Numbered from the stretch's first letter, positions 1-12,006 are shown. The stretch: DNA of 64,000 nt from Misgurnus anguillicaudatus (GCF_027580225.2 NC_073352.2:34831501-34895500), one strand, 5' to 3'. Notes: a model not told the origin generated them from the letters alone. Numbers and translations: made by a program.

Positions 1-114
1 TGGATTGTGCATGATGTTGAGTTACCAGTTTGTATTGGGTAACCTTACTATAGGGGGAAAATAAACGGCGCGGGTCGATAAACGTAACCTAACTCAAAAG
101 TAAAGTGTGTATTA

Positions 115-590
115 CAACTTACCAGGTTGCCCAAAGTCCTTACTGACACTCTTCAAAGCGAGGTCCTTTTTATTCCTGTATCCTATAGAAATAAGAACTT
201 GTGTCATATAGCTCCGAGTGACTGCTTGAATGAGTGACTCTGGGCGGGGCTGCCACCACAGCAGCAGGCAGGCTCCTGATTGGTTAACGCGGCGCGAAAT
301 TCCGCCAAAGTTCAAATTTTTCAACTCGGGCGTCAGCCGCAAATTCGCGTGAACCGCAAAATGCACAAAAGCACAATTCGCGCGTACCGCGCACAACGCT
401 CAATTCGCGCCTTTCGCGCGAGCTTCACGCGCGAATGAGGTGGAAACGCGTCTTCCGCTCCGCGCCGAACGCCTATTCCGCGCCGCGGGACCTCCTGACG
501 CGCGTCAACGTGTCTCCACATTGACTTAACATTGAAATCACTCGCGCTTCACGCCTCTAGCGCGGTTGGTGTAAATGCACCATAATAACG
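115..590. repeat. Dispersed GC-rich repeat, copy 1
   Basis: This block is closely similar, in the same orientation, to 20315-20800, and more distantly to 28790-29050. Shared landmarks are GAGGTCCTTTTTATTCCTG, GAACTTGTGTCATATAGCTC, a CTCCTGATTGGTTAA-type segment, many GCGCG words and an end reading GCGGTTGGTGTAAA. The CG-rich interior with GGTGTGAATGC-like edges resembles Harbinger-type non-autonomous elements of fish, but no clean terminal repeat or target duplication could be fixed. Confidence 0.65.
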
Positions 591-688
591 GACTAACAAA
601 AACAACATGACAGACAAGTTTGCAATAACAGCGCTGTTTGGTGACGCAAAAAGTTTGCCTCATTCACACAATCTTTCTCACTCTTTCG

Positions 689-773
689 GGCCGTTGAATT
701 ATTGAAAAATAATGCACACCTGAGGTGCATCACCATCTCGGGTGTGCATTATTTTTCTAATAATTCAACGGCC
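689..773. repeat. Near-perfect hairpin, about 32-bp stem
   Basis: The left arm (689-720) begins GGCCGTTGAATTATT and ends AATGCACACC. The right arm (741-773) is its reverse complement apart from one unpaired T. A 20-base loop separates them. Such a hairpin is typical of a short foldback MITE, and its transcript would form a stable stem inside the intron. Confidence 0.8.
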
Positions 774-1684
774 CATCATCAATTATTCCTTACATATAAT
801 GCGGCATTTCTGTCATTAGATCCTTTTAAAAGTTACACACTGCACCTTTAAAGACCCATCAACAATACAAAAATATAATTCAATATATCTTCATATGATA
901 TATGGGGCCATTTCTTCATTTCATCCTCCCACTGGGCTTCACATGGCAAGTGTAGTAAATATTTACCATAATGGTTTTTAATCATATTTTGTGCATGTTC
1001 CCACAATATTGTTTTCTACCGGCTGGCAATTGAAACAGATGTTTTGCACAAAAAAGAGAAATACCTCACTTACTTGAGGCGTTTAAAATAAGGTGGATAG
1101 TCTTACCATAATGGCGCAGATAAGTGTGTCTAAGTGTGTGTGTGTGTCAGCTGTTAGCACTTGTCTTCTGAGTCAATACTGCTGTGTTCCCAGTAGCCAC
1201 TGTTGGAGTCATTCAAAACACTCTCGCTCACCTCTGTGTGTGTCAAAGCGTTGTGTGTAGTTGTTATACGGTGTGTTGGACACAGGTCACTATCGTTTTA
1301 CTGTCACATCGCGTCTGATGTTTCTTCCCTTTGTTGTTTTTGTCCTTTTCAACTCCCACCGCTTCACCTCTCACTCCAGTTTTCTCCTCACTGCCTTCAC
1401 ATCTGACCATCATCTGACCATCACAGCTTCTATTGATTTCTGTTTCTATTTGAAGACTGTCGTATCATGTGATGTTGTGTTAAAGGGATGTTCACACAAA
1501 AGTTAGTGTGCTTGAGACATTTGACTGAAAGGCCTGAAAGAAGAATCGATGTTTGATGATTGTTTGTTGTGGTGAGACAGTCGCTCTGTAGCAAGCTGGC
1601 TAGTGCATTGAGAAACTAGTTGGTTACTCTGAAAGTTACTCCAAAAGAAATGATAAGTTACCTCATTTTGGGTGACATCACATG

Positions 1685-1825
1685 CACATCCCAGAATGCA
1701 TTGCATCACATTTGCATTTAGGCATTTAGCAGACGGGTTTATCCAAAGAAACTTACAAAGATTAGGAAAGATTGCAATGCATTTTGGGATTGCATCACAA
1801 GCCAATCCCAGAATGCATTGCAAAA
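1685..1825. repeat. Cluster of CCCAGAATGCATTGC motifs
   Basis: The word CCCAGAATGCATTGC occurs at about 1692 and 1807, and an inverted variant (TGCAATGCATTTTGGGA) lies near 1773. A further CCCAGAATGCATTTTG lies at about 5969. Between the copies is GCATTTAGCAGACGG, a remnant of the tail shared by fish L2-type LINEs and SINEs. CCCAGAATGC is also the core of the vertebrate ZNF143/THAP11 motif, so a regulatory reading is possible but unproven. Confidence 0.5.
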
Positions 1826-1986
1826 AGTTTAGTAAAAATGAAGCATCAAAATGGTAAAAATGTTGTTTATACTTATTTATAAGACAGAATAAATTATATT
1901 TTTAATTTTTTTCTGATAATGCATCAATGCAGATCTAATTAAGAGCTAGCATATGACCCCTCTCTCTCTCTTTCTCTCTTTTTTAG

Positions 1987-2399
1987 GGTTCAGATTGGAC
2001 TCTCTCAGAGTTGGACGCTTTGTTGCTGGTGGGTACTGTGGGTCACACCCTCAGTTTGGGTTCCAGTAGTTTCATTGAGGAGGAACATCAGACCTGGTAC
2101 TTCCTGCTCAACACTTTGTGCCTGGCAGTCTTCCAGGATGTCTGCAGGAAGTACTTCAGAGAACGGAGACATAGAGGTGAGGAAGAGGAGGAGGGTCCTC
2201 TGCTTCCCTCCACTGCTGAGGAAACATTTTCCTCTCCTTCCTCTTTCTTCCCGGAGCTGGGGATCAGCGCGGGGTCAGAGAAGTGGTTGGCGCTGGCGAC
2301 TCCACTGCTGACCCTGACCTGCTGTCGTCTGCTGAGGTCACTGAATCAGACCGGGGTGCAGTGGGCGCACCTGCCAGATTTCGGACACTGGCTGAACAG
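1987..2399 (+). CDS. pigg: pigg exon, start of visible C-terminal half
   Basis: PIGG adds ethanolamine phosphate to the second mannose of GPI anchors in the ER membrane. This exon encodes about 137 residues. It contains the conserved stretch SSFIEEEHQTWYFLLNTL shared by GPI ethanolamine-phosphate transferases and, near its end, RLLRSLNQTGVQWAHLPD, which is characteristic of PIGG. In between lies an acidic loop with five consecutive Glu, bounded by hydrophobic segments. The acceptor is a CT-rich tract plus AG at 1985-1986. The donor is CAG|GTGAGG, leaving two bases of a split codon. That codon is completed by T from the next exon, giving Ser. The alkaline-phosphatase-like catalytic domain is not in the window. 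Confidence 0.93.
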
Positions 2400-3404
2400 G
2401 TGAGGAAACAATGAGTTGTCATATAAATGTATAGAAATATTTATAAGTCCAGTTTTTATCTCTCAACTATCCTTACTAAAGAAATTAGCTTTATTTTTGA
2501 CCAGCTTTGAATCTCAATGCATCTGTTTGTTTGGTGCAACATCTGTGCGCAGAACTTTAGACTATTACTTTACTGGGCTTATATTCACAATGTTCAAAGT
2601 TCCTGTAGACATTTAAGTTAATGAATTCATTGTTTTTATGAAAAAGGTCTAATTGCTCGAGTTTATTTCTCCCTTCGGTTAAGCATTGTAATTAGTTGGC
2701 ATTTTCATAATCATTTCGGCGCTTTAACAAAAAGTTAATTTGTCACCACAGGACTGGCAAACAGCGCAGTTCATTAAAAGTCTTAAAATAAATGGTTACC
2801 GCTTTCTCTTTTCTGCATAATATATGTGTATGTAAATCTATCCTAAAAAGTTGTGAACGGGTTATTTGCCAAAAGCTCAGCAACGTCTAAACACACTTCA
2901 CTCCAGGCGATTAACTTTCCTCTGATGTGTGAATCTGGAACATCCACACACACATCTCAGGGGTGCGATACTGGCATGCAGATGGTTTGGCTGGTACCAG
3001 CACCGCTCGGGCCAGGCGTTATTTTACCCCATTAGCCAGAACCCAACCGGTCAACCAATCAGATATCAGCATGATCTCACAACAAGACACTCATGAGTGA
3101 CAGAAAAACAGCTAGAATTTGCTTTTCTGTAGCAAACCGCTTTCATTTGGCAACTGAACTTCAGTAGCTTATGCAAGTCAAAAATGTACTCAACATCAAA
3201 GCATTTTTCTGAACTACTTGAATATGATTATAACTAAAGTTTTCCCGTATGTACTATAAAAAGAAGCCAACCAAATGCAAAGGAGCAAAACTTTCTGTTT
3301 TTGTATGTTTACCATTAAATGCAAATGAGCTACAGCTCCTCACTCACTTACCAAAACAGATAGTTAGTGCTTTGTTAAAGTAAATCTGATTTTAAGACAA
3401 AAGT

Positions 3405-3520
3405 ATCTTACTATTGTCAGTCAGTGGCCGTGGGCGGGGCTTATCAGTGTGACATCACATTGTGGGCAGAATCAATAGGCCATGTCTAATAAGACTGCTT
3501 TTGTTGAACAGGAATTATTA
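3405..3520. repeat. Short dispersed repeat shared with 30.6 kb
   Basis: The segment with CAGTCAGTGG, GGGCGGGGCTT, TGTGACATCACATT and CATGTCTAATAAGACTGCTT recurs in the same order at about 30610-30710 with moderate divergence. No terminal repeats were found, so the family is unassigned. Confidence 0.6.
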
Positions 3521-4272
3521 AAGGACTAGGTGGATTTTTTATTGTAGGTTGCTTGTGTTCACACGCTGCCAAAAAAAAAACAAAGTAGATTTTGCTTCGT
3601 AGGTGCCCTTTAATGGTGCTTTTTGGATCTGAAGTGCGTATTGAGTCGTCTTACACAAAGCACACATTCTGACTGTCCTTGCATACTTGATATTGATGTT
3701 TCTTCTCTAATGATATCATGGATCAATAGGTCCCGTCTCTAAAGTGCGTCACCTGTCGTACACATCTAAAAGCCTTCGGTGCACACAAGATCTCTGTTTC
3801 TCTTTCACATGCCCTTCAACCAGCTCTGATGAATCATTCATTTCAGCCATAATAAATAAAAACTGTGTATTCGTATAGGTAAGATGGGCATCTGGATCGG
3901 TCTGGTCAGGTTACAGAAAGAGTTTTATTTGCGTTTGATGCCGCTATCTTATCTACAGTATATATGAAGCGGTTAATTCTGTGTGCTGTAATGAAATTCA
4001 TCAAACACATCAAGCAAGCACAGAGCTTCAAGTGTATTTTAATGCAGTTACCATCTGAGAAAATTTTATTTCGTTTTAGGTACTCTGTTCCAAAATCTAG
4101 TGGGCTTCCTAATGCCTACAGACATCTGCCTCCTTTATAAATGTCATTTAACCTCGTAAGTGTCAGATTTGATATTATTTAAACCTTCTCTTCGCGAGTC
4201 CCAATGAATTTGAGATTTCATTTTGATTAGACAATAGTGTAGTGCTAAATGCATAAGATAAATTTAATCCAT

Positions 4273-4613
4273 GGGTCTTTAACAGGGTCCAGGGACCCTT
4301 GGGGTCACGGGTGGTATTACCAGGTGAATTCAAAATGAGTTTTGGCAAAATGCACTAATAGGCTAATAATAAAAATGTAAACTTGATTAAAATTAATTTT
4401 CCACATTAAAATCTATACAATAAATTTAAAATGTCATGTAAAGAATATGTGACTGGTGTAAACCAAAAATGATTATTTTAATAGCTTTGTAATCTAATAA
4501 TCATAACAAAGTATGTAAATCCACTTATAATTTGATACATGTAGGGTCCCTCCTCCTCCTCTCCATCCATTAAGGGGCCTTGACCTGAAAAAGGTTGAAG
4601 ATCTTTGTTCTAA
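4273..4613. repeat. MITE, GGTCTTNAAC family, copy 1
   Basis: The ends are roughly inverted: GGTCTTTAACAGGGTCCAGG on the left and AAAAAGGTTGAAGATC on the right. The same architecture with matching edges, including the CTCCTCCTCTC-type segment and TTAAGGGG near the right end, recurs at 53048-53400. The AT-rich interior has no coding capacity. The GGGTC-to-GAAGACC ends are typical of fish hAT-derived MITEs. Confidence 0.65.
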
Positions 4614-5092
4614 TCTGTTCTGCAATAGATATTTATTTGCTAATGCTTTCGATTTTTTTTAAGAGCTTTTGTGTACAGTATATGTGCATTTGTGTGTCTT
4701 ACTTCAGCTTGATCAAAAATAACATATTGATTCAGATTATTGACTGAAGAGCTTTTATTCGATTTGGTTTGCTTTTAAAAAAATGCTTTGATCTTTATAT
4801 TCCAGTTATATCCGTGTTACTGTGTACAGCTCATATCATTGTTATAGTTTGCAGTGATTAATATTTCATTACTCGTCTGGGAGAGATCCTTCGGGAGACG
4901 GCAGTATTATCTCTAAAAGAAAACTTCTCCTGTTTTTCCTTCCGACTAGATCTGTTATAAAAGAAGAAAAGTAGAGCTTTAAACAACCATTGATCTGAAG
5001 ATTTATGTTTTTACAGCATCTACCACAGCTGGAACCTGTAAAAGATTAACAGCTTCATCTGGTCTTGGTTAAGTGTCCTGCATTATTTATTT

Positions 5093-6965
5093 AACCCTTT
5101 TATTATGTTCCTGGTCAATTTTACCTGGTTTGATTTTAAAGTGGTCGGAAAAACCAGTTAACGTGTGATCTTATTCTTAAAATGGTATTACTTTTTTCAT
5201 TTATGGCCTTGAAAATGCATGCAAAGTTAGGATACACTGATATGTTTTTGCATAAGTGTATGCAAATAATTTTGTAACGATTTTGATGTTCGCGGGTCAA
5301 TTTGACCCACATTTTTATCCAAGGCAACTGTACAGACCCAAGTTAAATATTTCTGTGGTAGGGATGTGACGATAAATGCGGATATACACTAATAATACGT
5401 GGCTGATAACTATTCTTGCACAGCCGATATTATTCACATCTATTTCATGTACTATGACTTTTGATCAGGAAGTTCTTATTGATCTGAAATCACTGTTAGT
5501 TTGAGTCGTTTATAACATGCATTTGAAAAAGCAACACTCGTCAAACACAATTATTATAAATATTCTTTATTATCATGAAAATACCTGAAAATGTTTGAAG
5601 AACTGCGATATAATTATACTCTTAAGCCATTTCCTGGAGCTGTGTGTGTAATGGTTCTTCTTCTGCGGTGCATATTGAGTTTCTGCACGAGAGTGCCCTC
5701 TGGATTTTGGATGTAGCGGCATTTCACCATAATTCATTGAGGAGCATTTATCAGTACACACCTAAGCCGTTTTTCAATATGCGTTCTTGTCTGTACTTGC
5801 GTTCTTGTGGACTTGTGAAGCGTAATCAGTTGCGGCCCAAGTACTGTTCCAATTCAAAGTTCGCATCAAGCCCAAGTTCACATAAAATCCCCGGATGTGT
5901 TCTTGATCCGCCCATTTTATCGAGGATGCATCAGAGGAGACTTGTGTGGACTTATGACAGCGAAGTTTCCCAGAATGCATTTTGCGTCAGGAGTTCGTTC
6001 TTCCGAGTCTGAACTTGCAAGTTTGAACTACGAAGGACACAAGTCCGAGTTTGGCGTACTTGGTATTGAGAAACGGCTCTAGTCTTCAGTATATGTTGCT
6101 ATATTGGTGTTGTTGTAATGCTACTTCTTCTGTGGCACAAAGGCAGTTTTTGCACGAGAGTGCCCCCTGGCTTTGGGATGTGCCCTGATTGAGAAAACGC
6201 GCATTTGCAAGATTAATCATTACAGTCCTGCATTTCTATTTACAATGTATATGAAATACTACTTAATTTATCTTTTTCTTCCAGACATTTTGTCACTTTT
6301 TTTCATTCAGGGCCATGAACATGCATGCAAAGTGAGGATACACCGATAGTTTGCACAATTAATGTTTTTTTACGATTTTAAAATGTTTGCGGGTCAATTT
6401 GACTTTCTTAGACACAGAAAAGTAAAAGTGAACTATCATTTTTATTTTAAATGTATATGAAATACTATATAAAACAGATGAATTCAGATCCCCAGAAAAT
6501 CCAGAGGTGAATACAGGTGATGCCAGCTGCACCCCACAAAACAAGCACCAAAAATCAAGAAGGTAGAAAGCGTGTTCACATCAAGTAAACAGTGATTTCT
6601 TTAATTTGTTCAATGAGCCTCAAGAACAAAGATTATCCTTTTCAGGAAAAGAAAGCTTAATTTAATTTCACAGCAATATTAAATTGTTTATTTAGGATGT
6701 TTTAAACATAAAAAGGAAAAAAACAAATGTTAAATGATAAAACAGTATCTTTTCTACTTTCTTTCTGTTATTTGTGTTTAATGCATTTATAAAAATTATA
6801 CTTTATAATATAATGTGTTAATGTGTGAGAAATACTGATACTAAAATGGTCCTGTTCATATCTAATTCCTTCTTGTTTTTCATAATGTGATATTTAGTTA
6901 ATTGCATTAAATATAATTAGGGTCAAATTGACCGCTCCATCAAAATCCTCACAAAAAGGGTTAAA
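5093..6965. repeat. GGGTCAATTTGACC repeat with internal duplication
   Basis: Outer edges AACCCTTTTATTATG (about 5093) and AAAAAGGGTTAAAG (about 6953) are inverted. Inside, GCGGGTCAATTTGAC occurs near 5290 and 6390, each preceded by a matching CATGCATGCAAAGT...GGATACAC block, and GGGTCAAATTGACC lies near 6921. A second pair of related blocks (GCACGAGAGTGCCC(T/C)CTGG at about 5683 and 6153) sits between them. This is read as a repeat that has been duplicated and invaded. It has no coding content. Confidence 0.5.
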
Positions 6966-7621
6966 GTCATTTCAACTATACAAATTTGTACATACTAATA
7001 TTATTAAATATGTTGACTTACAGTACTAATGAGAATGTAGATATTTTTTGGACTATGTGAAATAATGAAATCATAGAGTTCATGAAATACCTTCATCTTA
7101 ATATCACAGAGCCCTTTGTTTGCATTTGTATTTAAGAGAAAGACGCTTTGATACGCACCATTCCAGTGTCAAGGATTATTTGGTGTCTTTTAATTACGCC
7201 GATTCACACAAAAGCGCTGTAATTTGAACACATTATCTCCCGTCTTATGAAAGGGTTTAATAGACAAACTTCATAAAGCAGAAAGACAGTTCAGCTGAAC
7301 TTTAGACTTCAGAGCGATTGCACAAATAAAGTAATTATCTTCTCTTTCACAGAATCCATTTCCTCGTGTTGTCAGATTGACAGGTCTGTTATCGTCCCGA
7401 GCTGACCCCTCTCGTGTATTATCCGACTTAATTCTGACACAACACAGCTTTCTCATTTCTCTGCTATCCCTGCATTTGTTTGAAGAATCTAATTGGATGA
7501 ACATTGCTTAGTATTCATTCAAGAGGAGTTAACTTACGGCTAGTGCCCACTGAGTAAACATTTGCTTAGAGGAGCTGTGGTCCGGCACAGAGCGGCTCAG
7601 GTGTATTTGAAGTGGTTTGTT

Positions 7622-7746
7622 GGTTACCTGGTTGCCATTCAATTTTGAGTTAATTCAACTTAAAAATATTAGTTGAAACAATTTTTTTTTTGAGGTAGCT
7701 AATATTTTTAAGTTGAGTTAACTTAATTTTAAGGCAACCAGGTAAC
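7622..7746. repeat. Foldback element with about 50-bp arms
   Basis: GGTTACCTGGTTGCC at the left end is mirrored by GGCAACCAGGTAAC at the right end. The arms pair through an AACTTAAAAATATTAG segment, leaving a loop that contains a T-run. The structure is a short palindromic MITE without coding sequence. Confidence 0.75.
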
Positions 7747-8255
7747 TTACTTTATTAAGTTAAACCAATTTTTAACTTACTGACAGGTCATGACTATTCT
7801 GTCCCGCATATGCAGTGAAAGTGGTCATGAATGTTCCTCTCTTTTATTACCCAGAATCCTCTCCTTCTTTTATTGCAACATAAGCGCATCGCCTTATAAT
7901 GCCATCTAAGTGAAAAGTTCGCAAGGTTTTGAAAAAGGGCTACAGAGATAAACTCATATTTTTCACACATACACACTTTCTAAAGTAATCCGTGACAATC
8001 GTACATGCCCTCACGCTTATTTCTGAACCGACCCTGAAATTCACATTTATGCGTGCACACAGGTGCGTGTGAGTCGGATGCATTAGTATTCTTCTAGACG
8101 TGTCTCATAGCAGATAGATGGAGTTCAGACAGACGCTTAGGGTCACCAGCATAGAGATGAAACTTCTCACTTCGTCTTTGTCATTGCGCTTTTTCTCCTT
8201 TACATCCTTTTCTTCCATGCTGTCGTACCTCCTCTTCTTTAGTCTTTCCTTCATG

Positions 8256-8258
<3 letters not shown>

Positions 8259-8288
<30 letters not shown>
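8259..8288 (+). repeat. (CT)15 microsatellite
   Basis: About fifteen uninterrupted CT dinucleotides lie within the intron. Confidence 0.95.
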
Positions 8289-8292
<4 letters not shown>

Positions 8293-8329
8293 TTAGTTCT
8301 GTGTGCTGGCTATCTAGATAGGGATGCAG

Positions 8330-8582
8330 TGATATATAAGCAGATAAAAGCATTTTTACCACTATCTGATTGTTTAAAAAGGCAGATTATATCCTGGCAA
8401 TCCAAAGGGGTAGAAAAAAATGCATCAATATTCATGTTGTGTGATTATTTTGAATAGGGTGACAATGACCACAGAATTGAAATGATTAATATAAAGCTAC
8501 ATTTTTATCTATCAGTATCAGTAGATATCAAAGTAATTGAATATCTATATTGGCACAGAAATTTTGTATCGGTGCATCCTCA
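8330..8582. repeat. hAT-like MITE, GGATGCACCGATA family
   Basis: The left end AGGGATGCAGTGATATATAA is mirrored by TTGTATCGGTGCATCCT at the right end. The same right end occurs at about 29465-29508, where it again follows TTGGCACAGAAATTTTGTA. The element is non-coding. Confidence 0.65.
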
Positions 8583-8861
8583 TTAAAACTCTTAGCTACC
8601 TTTTCATTCATTAAAAGGACAGTTCTTTGGAAAATGAAAACTATCCAAGACATCTGAGATGTATATGACTATCATCTTTCAAACAAAAACCGAGTTATAT
8701 TAAAAAATATTCTTGCTCTTTCAAGCTTCATAATGAAAGTAAATGGTGCTACGGACTTTGAAGACCCAAAAAGTTGCATCCATCCTTCACAGAAGTAATT
8801 CACACGGCTCCAGTGGGTCAATTAAGGCCTTCTGAGGGTAATCAATTAGATATTGTAATAT

Positions 8862-9975
8862 GATGCACGATAGGAGAAAAATTTACCAATACTGATAACC
8901 AATAATTAAGTCCTCCTAATGGCTGATTCCCATACAGATACTGATACCAAAAAAATTCATAATAACATTTTTATCCATTCACTGAGAGGTTAAGTTAAGC
9001 ATACTGACTAACATCAGATGTCCCAAAAAAATCGATCTCTTTGTTGTTTATAGCTTTAGCTTTTTCCCTGTCTGGAAAACTTTTTAGCATATTCAAATGC
9101 TGGCTGAATGGGTACATACATTGACGCTTTGTGTTTTATGTATCGCACTAACTTTAGCTGCTGCTGCCGTGGCTTCTTCATATTCTTTTAATACATCTTT
9201 GCCGTGATGACGGCCTCTCAAGTGAGATATAAGATTGGTTGTATTAAAACGTAGCAAAAGCATTTTCCTCCCCTGCGACAGTTTAAGCTTCCCCTTAAAG
9301 GGTGATTTATAGTCGTGCGTAGGTCCTACGGCGTAGCCGCGACGGCGTAGGTTCCGCGTCGGTTTTCATTTATATTTTTGTATCGTCCTCCCAATCGACG
9401 TGCAAACACACGCGGAAACCCCTGGTAGGCAGTATCCACGCGTGTAACCACAGTAGCAGTGCGACCGTCAGAGAAGAAGAAGCTTGACAAGTTAACCCAC
9501 AAACGAAGAAGAAATAGCAACTTGTTGTGTATGATTTGAGAACACCAGCAATGATGGAAGTAAATAAACAGCGACTTATGTTGCAGTTTGAGTTAAATCA
9601 CTCCTCAACTTGGCTCATCTTTGTTTTCACCATCTGAAACGGAAATACCTATGACGCAGGTTTTTTTACCTGACGGGAGGGGTTCTGGTGGACCAATCAC
9701 AGCGCTTGCGGTCCGCGTAGATCTGACGCGCTGTTAGAAATTTTGTGAGGTGCGCGTCAGGCTACGCAGAGCTACACACAGGCTACGGATAGCCTACGCC
9801 GTAGCTACGACGTAGAACCTACACACGACTATAAATCGCCCTTAAGTCACTTCCCCTCGGAAAGCAGATAAATCAGTCTTTACCAGCAAACATACTTTAT
9901 CAGATTTCAATTATTTATCAGATCAATAAAAGTTACGCCATTTTACTCATATTGGCAGATAAATATTGTGCATCC
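8862..9975. mobile_element. Degraded hAT-like element containing a nested Harbinger MITE
   Basis: The edge GATGCACGATAGG at about 8862 and the edge ATATTGTGCATCC near 9975 are inverted. The flanks of the insertion (9.0-9.29 kb and 9.85-9.97 kb) contain no usable transposase frame. The 544-bp Harbinger-type element at 9299-9842 splits this host repeat, so the host is older. The family assignment rests only on its terminal words. Confidence 0.5.
9299..9842. mobile_element. Harbinger-type MITE, 544 bp, TAA target duplication
   Basis: Left terminus AGGGTGATTTATAGTCGTG and right terminus CACGACTATAAATCGCCCT form an inverted pair, continued inward by CTACGGCGTAGC-type words. The flanks carry TAA on both sides (9296-9298 and 9843-9845), which fits the TWA target site of PIF/Harbinger transposons. 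The interior has no transposase. A decayed right half of the same family lies at 60345-60495. Confidence 0.8.
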
Positions 9976-10008
9976 TTAAAATAACCATATTTCAAACTTT
10001 GTAAGTAT

Positions 10009-10223
10009 ACACTGTAAAAAATACTTTGCTGCCTTTAAAATTTTTGGTAAATCAACTCAGATTTACAAGTCATGTCTACGCAGATGAGTTGAGAAAATTC
10101 AACTTAATTTTATAAGTTATAACAACTCACCTGTAGTTATAACAACTCATCTCTAGTCAAGATAAATAAAAGTAAGTTGATTCAACAAAAAATTTTAAGG
10201 CAGCAAAGTATTTTTTACAGTGT
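10009..10223. repeat. Palindromic MITE with ACACTGTAAAAAATAC ends
   Basis: ACACTGTAAAAAATACTTTG at the left and CAAAGTATTTTTTACAGTGT at the right form a perfect terminal repeat of about 27 bp. The interior contains two TTATAACAACTCA words. A related, interrupted copy lies at about 56985-57720. It has no coding content. Confidence 0.85.
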
Positions 10224-10325
10224 AATAACTAGTATCCATTAACGGCAATCTACAGAATCTTCAAAGTGCGTCAGAATCTACAAACATTTGAATCTACCGA
10301 TTCTTTTCTCATTAATGTTATATGT

Positions 10326-10716
10326 TTAAAGTCGCCATGAAACGGAAGTAGCGATTGCCGTATTTTCCCCGTGGTGACATATATCCGAATGAAACGGCTT
10401 TTGAGATGAAATAAGGCAGGGCTGGATTTGAATTTGTCTATCGAGATCTGATTGGATTGTTTGAAGTTTGGAAGTTGTTGCTAATTGCTAATCACTGCGA
10501 TATTCTCCTGGACCCCGCCCACCTGCCCATTTATGACCGGAAGTGAAGAGAGATCGTTTTGAGGAGGGGAGGAGATTTGCATTTCTGATTAAAGATTCTG
10601 AGCACACACAAATTTTAAAAAAATAATGAAGCTCACAGATAAATCATCTGTTAATAATACCACAATATTAAAAAAATATATATATAGTTTTTCATTTCAA
10701 TTTCATTGCGACTTTA
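10326..10716. repeat. MITE with TTTAAAGTCGC ends
   Basis: TTTAAAGTCGCCATGAAA at the left end pairs with TTTCATTGCGACTTTAA at the right. The 390-bp interior is non-coding. Confidence 0.75.
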
Positions 10717-11077
10717 ATATACATGATAAGCAGGTGATATAAAATTTTACTAAATAAAAACCAAAAGCTGAAAATGTCCCATTATAGCCTGGTGAGGACA
10801 TAAACTTAAATTTAGATTGAAGAGCATTAATTGTTGTGTCATACTCAATTAGAAGGCAGCTACTCATGTAAACAGCAAGACGAGAGGAGACGAGAAGGGA
10901 GTTTCTGTCTCTTTCGTTCTCTGTGTTTCTGTCATATGGGTAATGAGCAGGAGATTTTCTTCTTCATGCCAAATTCACACAGACTTTGCTCTCACCTCAG
11001 CTGTCCTTCACTTCACTACACACACATTTGCTTCACTCCAGTGCAAACCTCATCATCCTCACTACAAACCACATGTG

Positions 11078-11115
11078 CACACACGCACGCACACACACAC
11101 ACACACACACACACA
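11078..11115 (+). repeat. CA microsatellite
   Basis: An (AC)n run with two early CG interruptions. Open frames crossing it are products of the repeat, not genes. Confidence 0.95.
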
Positions 11116-12006
11116 ACTCTTTGCCTGGCCTCATACCTGATAAGTTCAGATAAGAAGAGTACTCAAACTGCATTCTGAACAGACTGCAGATCAGTTTTCC
11201 AGACTCCTGAACACACACACAAGCTTAAACTTAATTCTCTATCATTCCTGCTTTATGTCACTCACATTGCGTCTTACAAAACCTGGCAGTGGATGTTCCC
11301 GTTTCAGTCAGCCTTTATCTGATCTACTGAGACCACCACAACCTTGTTCTGCATTCACTTAACTTACCACTAACTTTACACTTTGTTTAAAAAAACTCCT
11401 AACAAAATCTTAGATGTTGAATAACAGCATCGGCTAAATGAATAAATGTGACCCGTGCTGGCAAAATTAATGGGAATGTGCAGGGTCTAATTTTGAGTTA
11501 GAGCAAAATAAAGAGACTTTGTTAGACTTTGCTGATTTTTTGTCAGATCATTTTAAGGTTTTTGTTAATAAAGAATATCAAAATTTAAATCTCATTCCGA
11601 CTCAATTTCCCTGCATGGGTCGCCTATGTAAATATTAATGTTCGCCGCAAAAACCCTAAAAATATGTGTTTGTTATTGTGGAGACATGTCCATGCCCCTT
11701 AACACGATGCAGCACAATTCGACACGTGATTGGTTGCTTTACGTCTCAGTCATATATGGTTTCTTGGGCTGTCCTTGGCCATTCAAAGTGACCTTCACTT
11801 TGAAGATCTGTCTATACTATTTTTTAAACTAAAAGATTGAAACGACCCTGATAAAAGCATTGAAATATGTCCTATAGAAGTAAAACAAACCTGTATGTGT
11901 GTGTTTTAAGCTCGATTGAAAGGGGGTTATCCTGTTTTATATTCATTGTGTGCACAGTTGAAGAGCACTTATCGTTGTTGTTGTTTATTTTGTTTGTGTG
12001 TTTCAG

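Larger units (their letters stand above)
1..1986 (+). other. pigg: Upstream intron of pigg (partial), repeat-bearing
   Basis: No coding exon is visible here. The stretch ends in a pyrimidine-rich tract and AG at 1985-1986, so it is read as the intron before the first visible pigg exon. Its upstream limit is outside the window. It contains a GC-rich dispersed repeat (about 115-590), a long hairpin (689-773) and a cluster of CCCAGAATGC motifs (1685-1825). The rest is AT-rich sequence in which nothing is recognised. Confidence 0.6.
2400..12006 (+). other. pigg: pigg intron, 9.6 kb, packed with MITEs
   Basis: The intron lies between the GTGAGG donor and the TTTCAG acceptor. No coding exon is visible. 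It holds the MITEs and foldback elements listed separately (4.27-4.61, 5.09-6.97, 7.62-7.75, 8.33-8.58, 8.86-9.98, 10.01-10.22 and 10.33-10.72 kb). The remaining stretches (2.4-3.4, 3.6-4.27, 6.97-7.6 and 10.72-12.0 kb) are AT-rich single-copy-looking DNA with nothing recognised apart from a CA microsatellite at about 11.08 kb. Confidence 0.85.

Noticed and set aside
10831..11218. Frames on both strands across the CA repeat
   Set aside because: His/Thr and Val/Cys runs come from translating (CA)n. No gene structure supports them.
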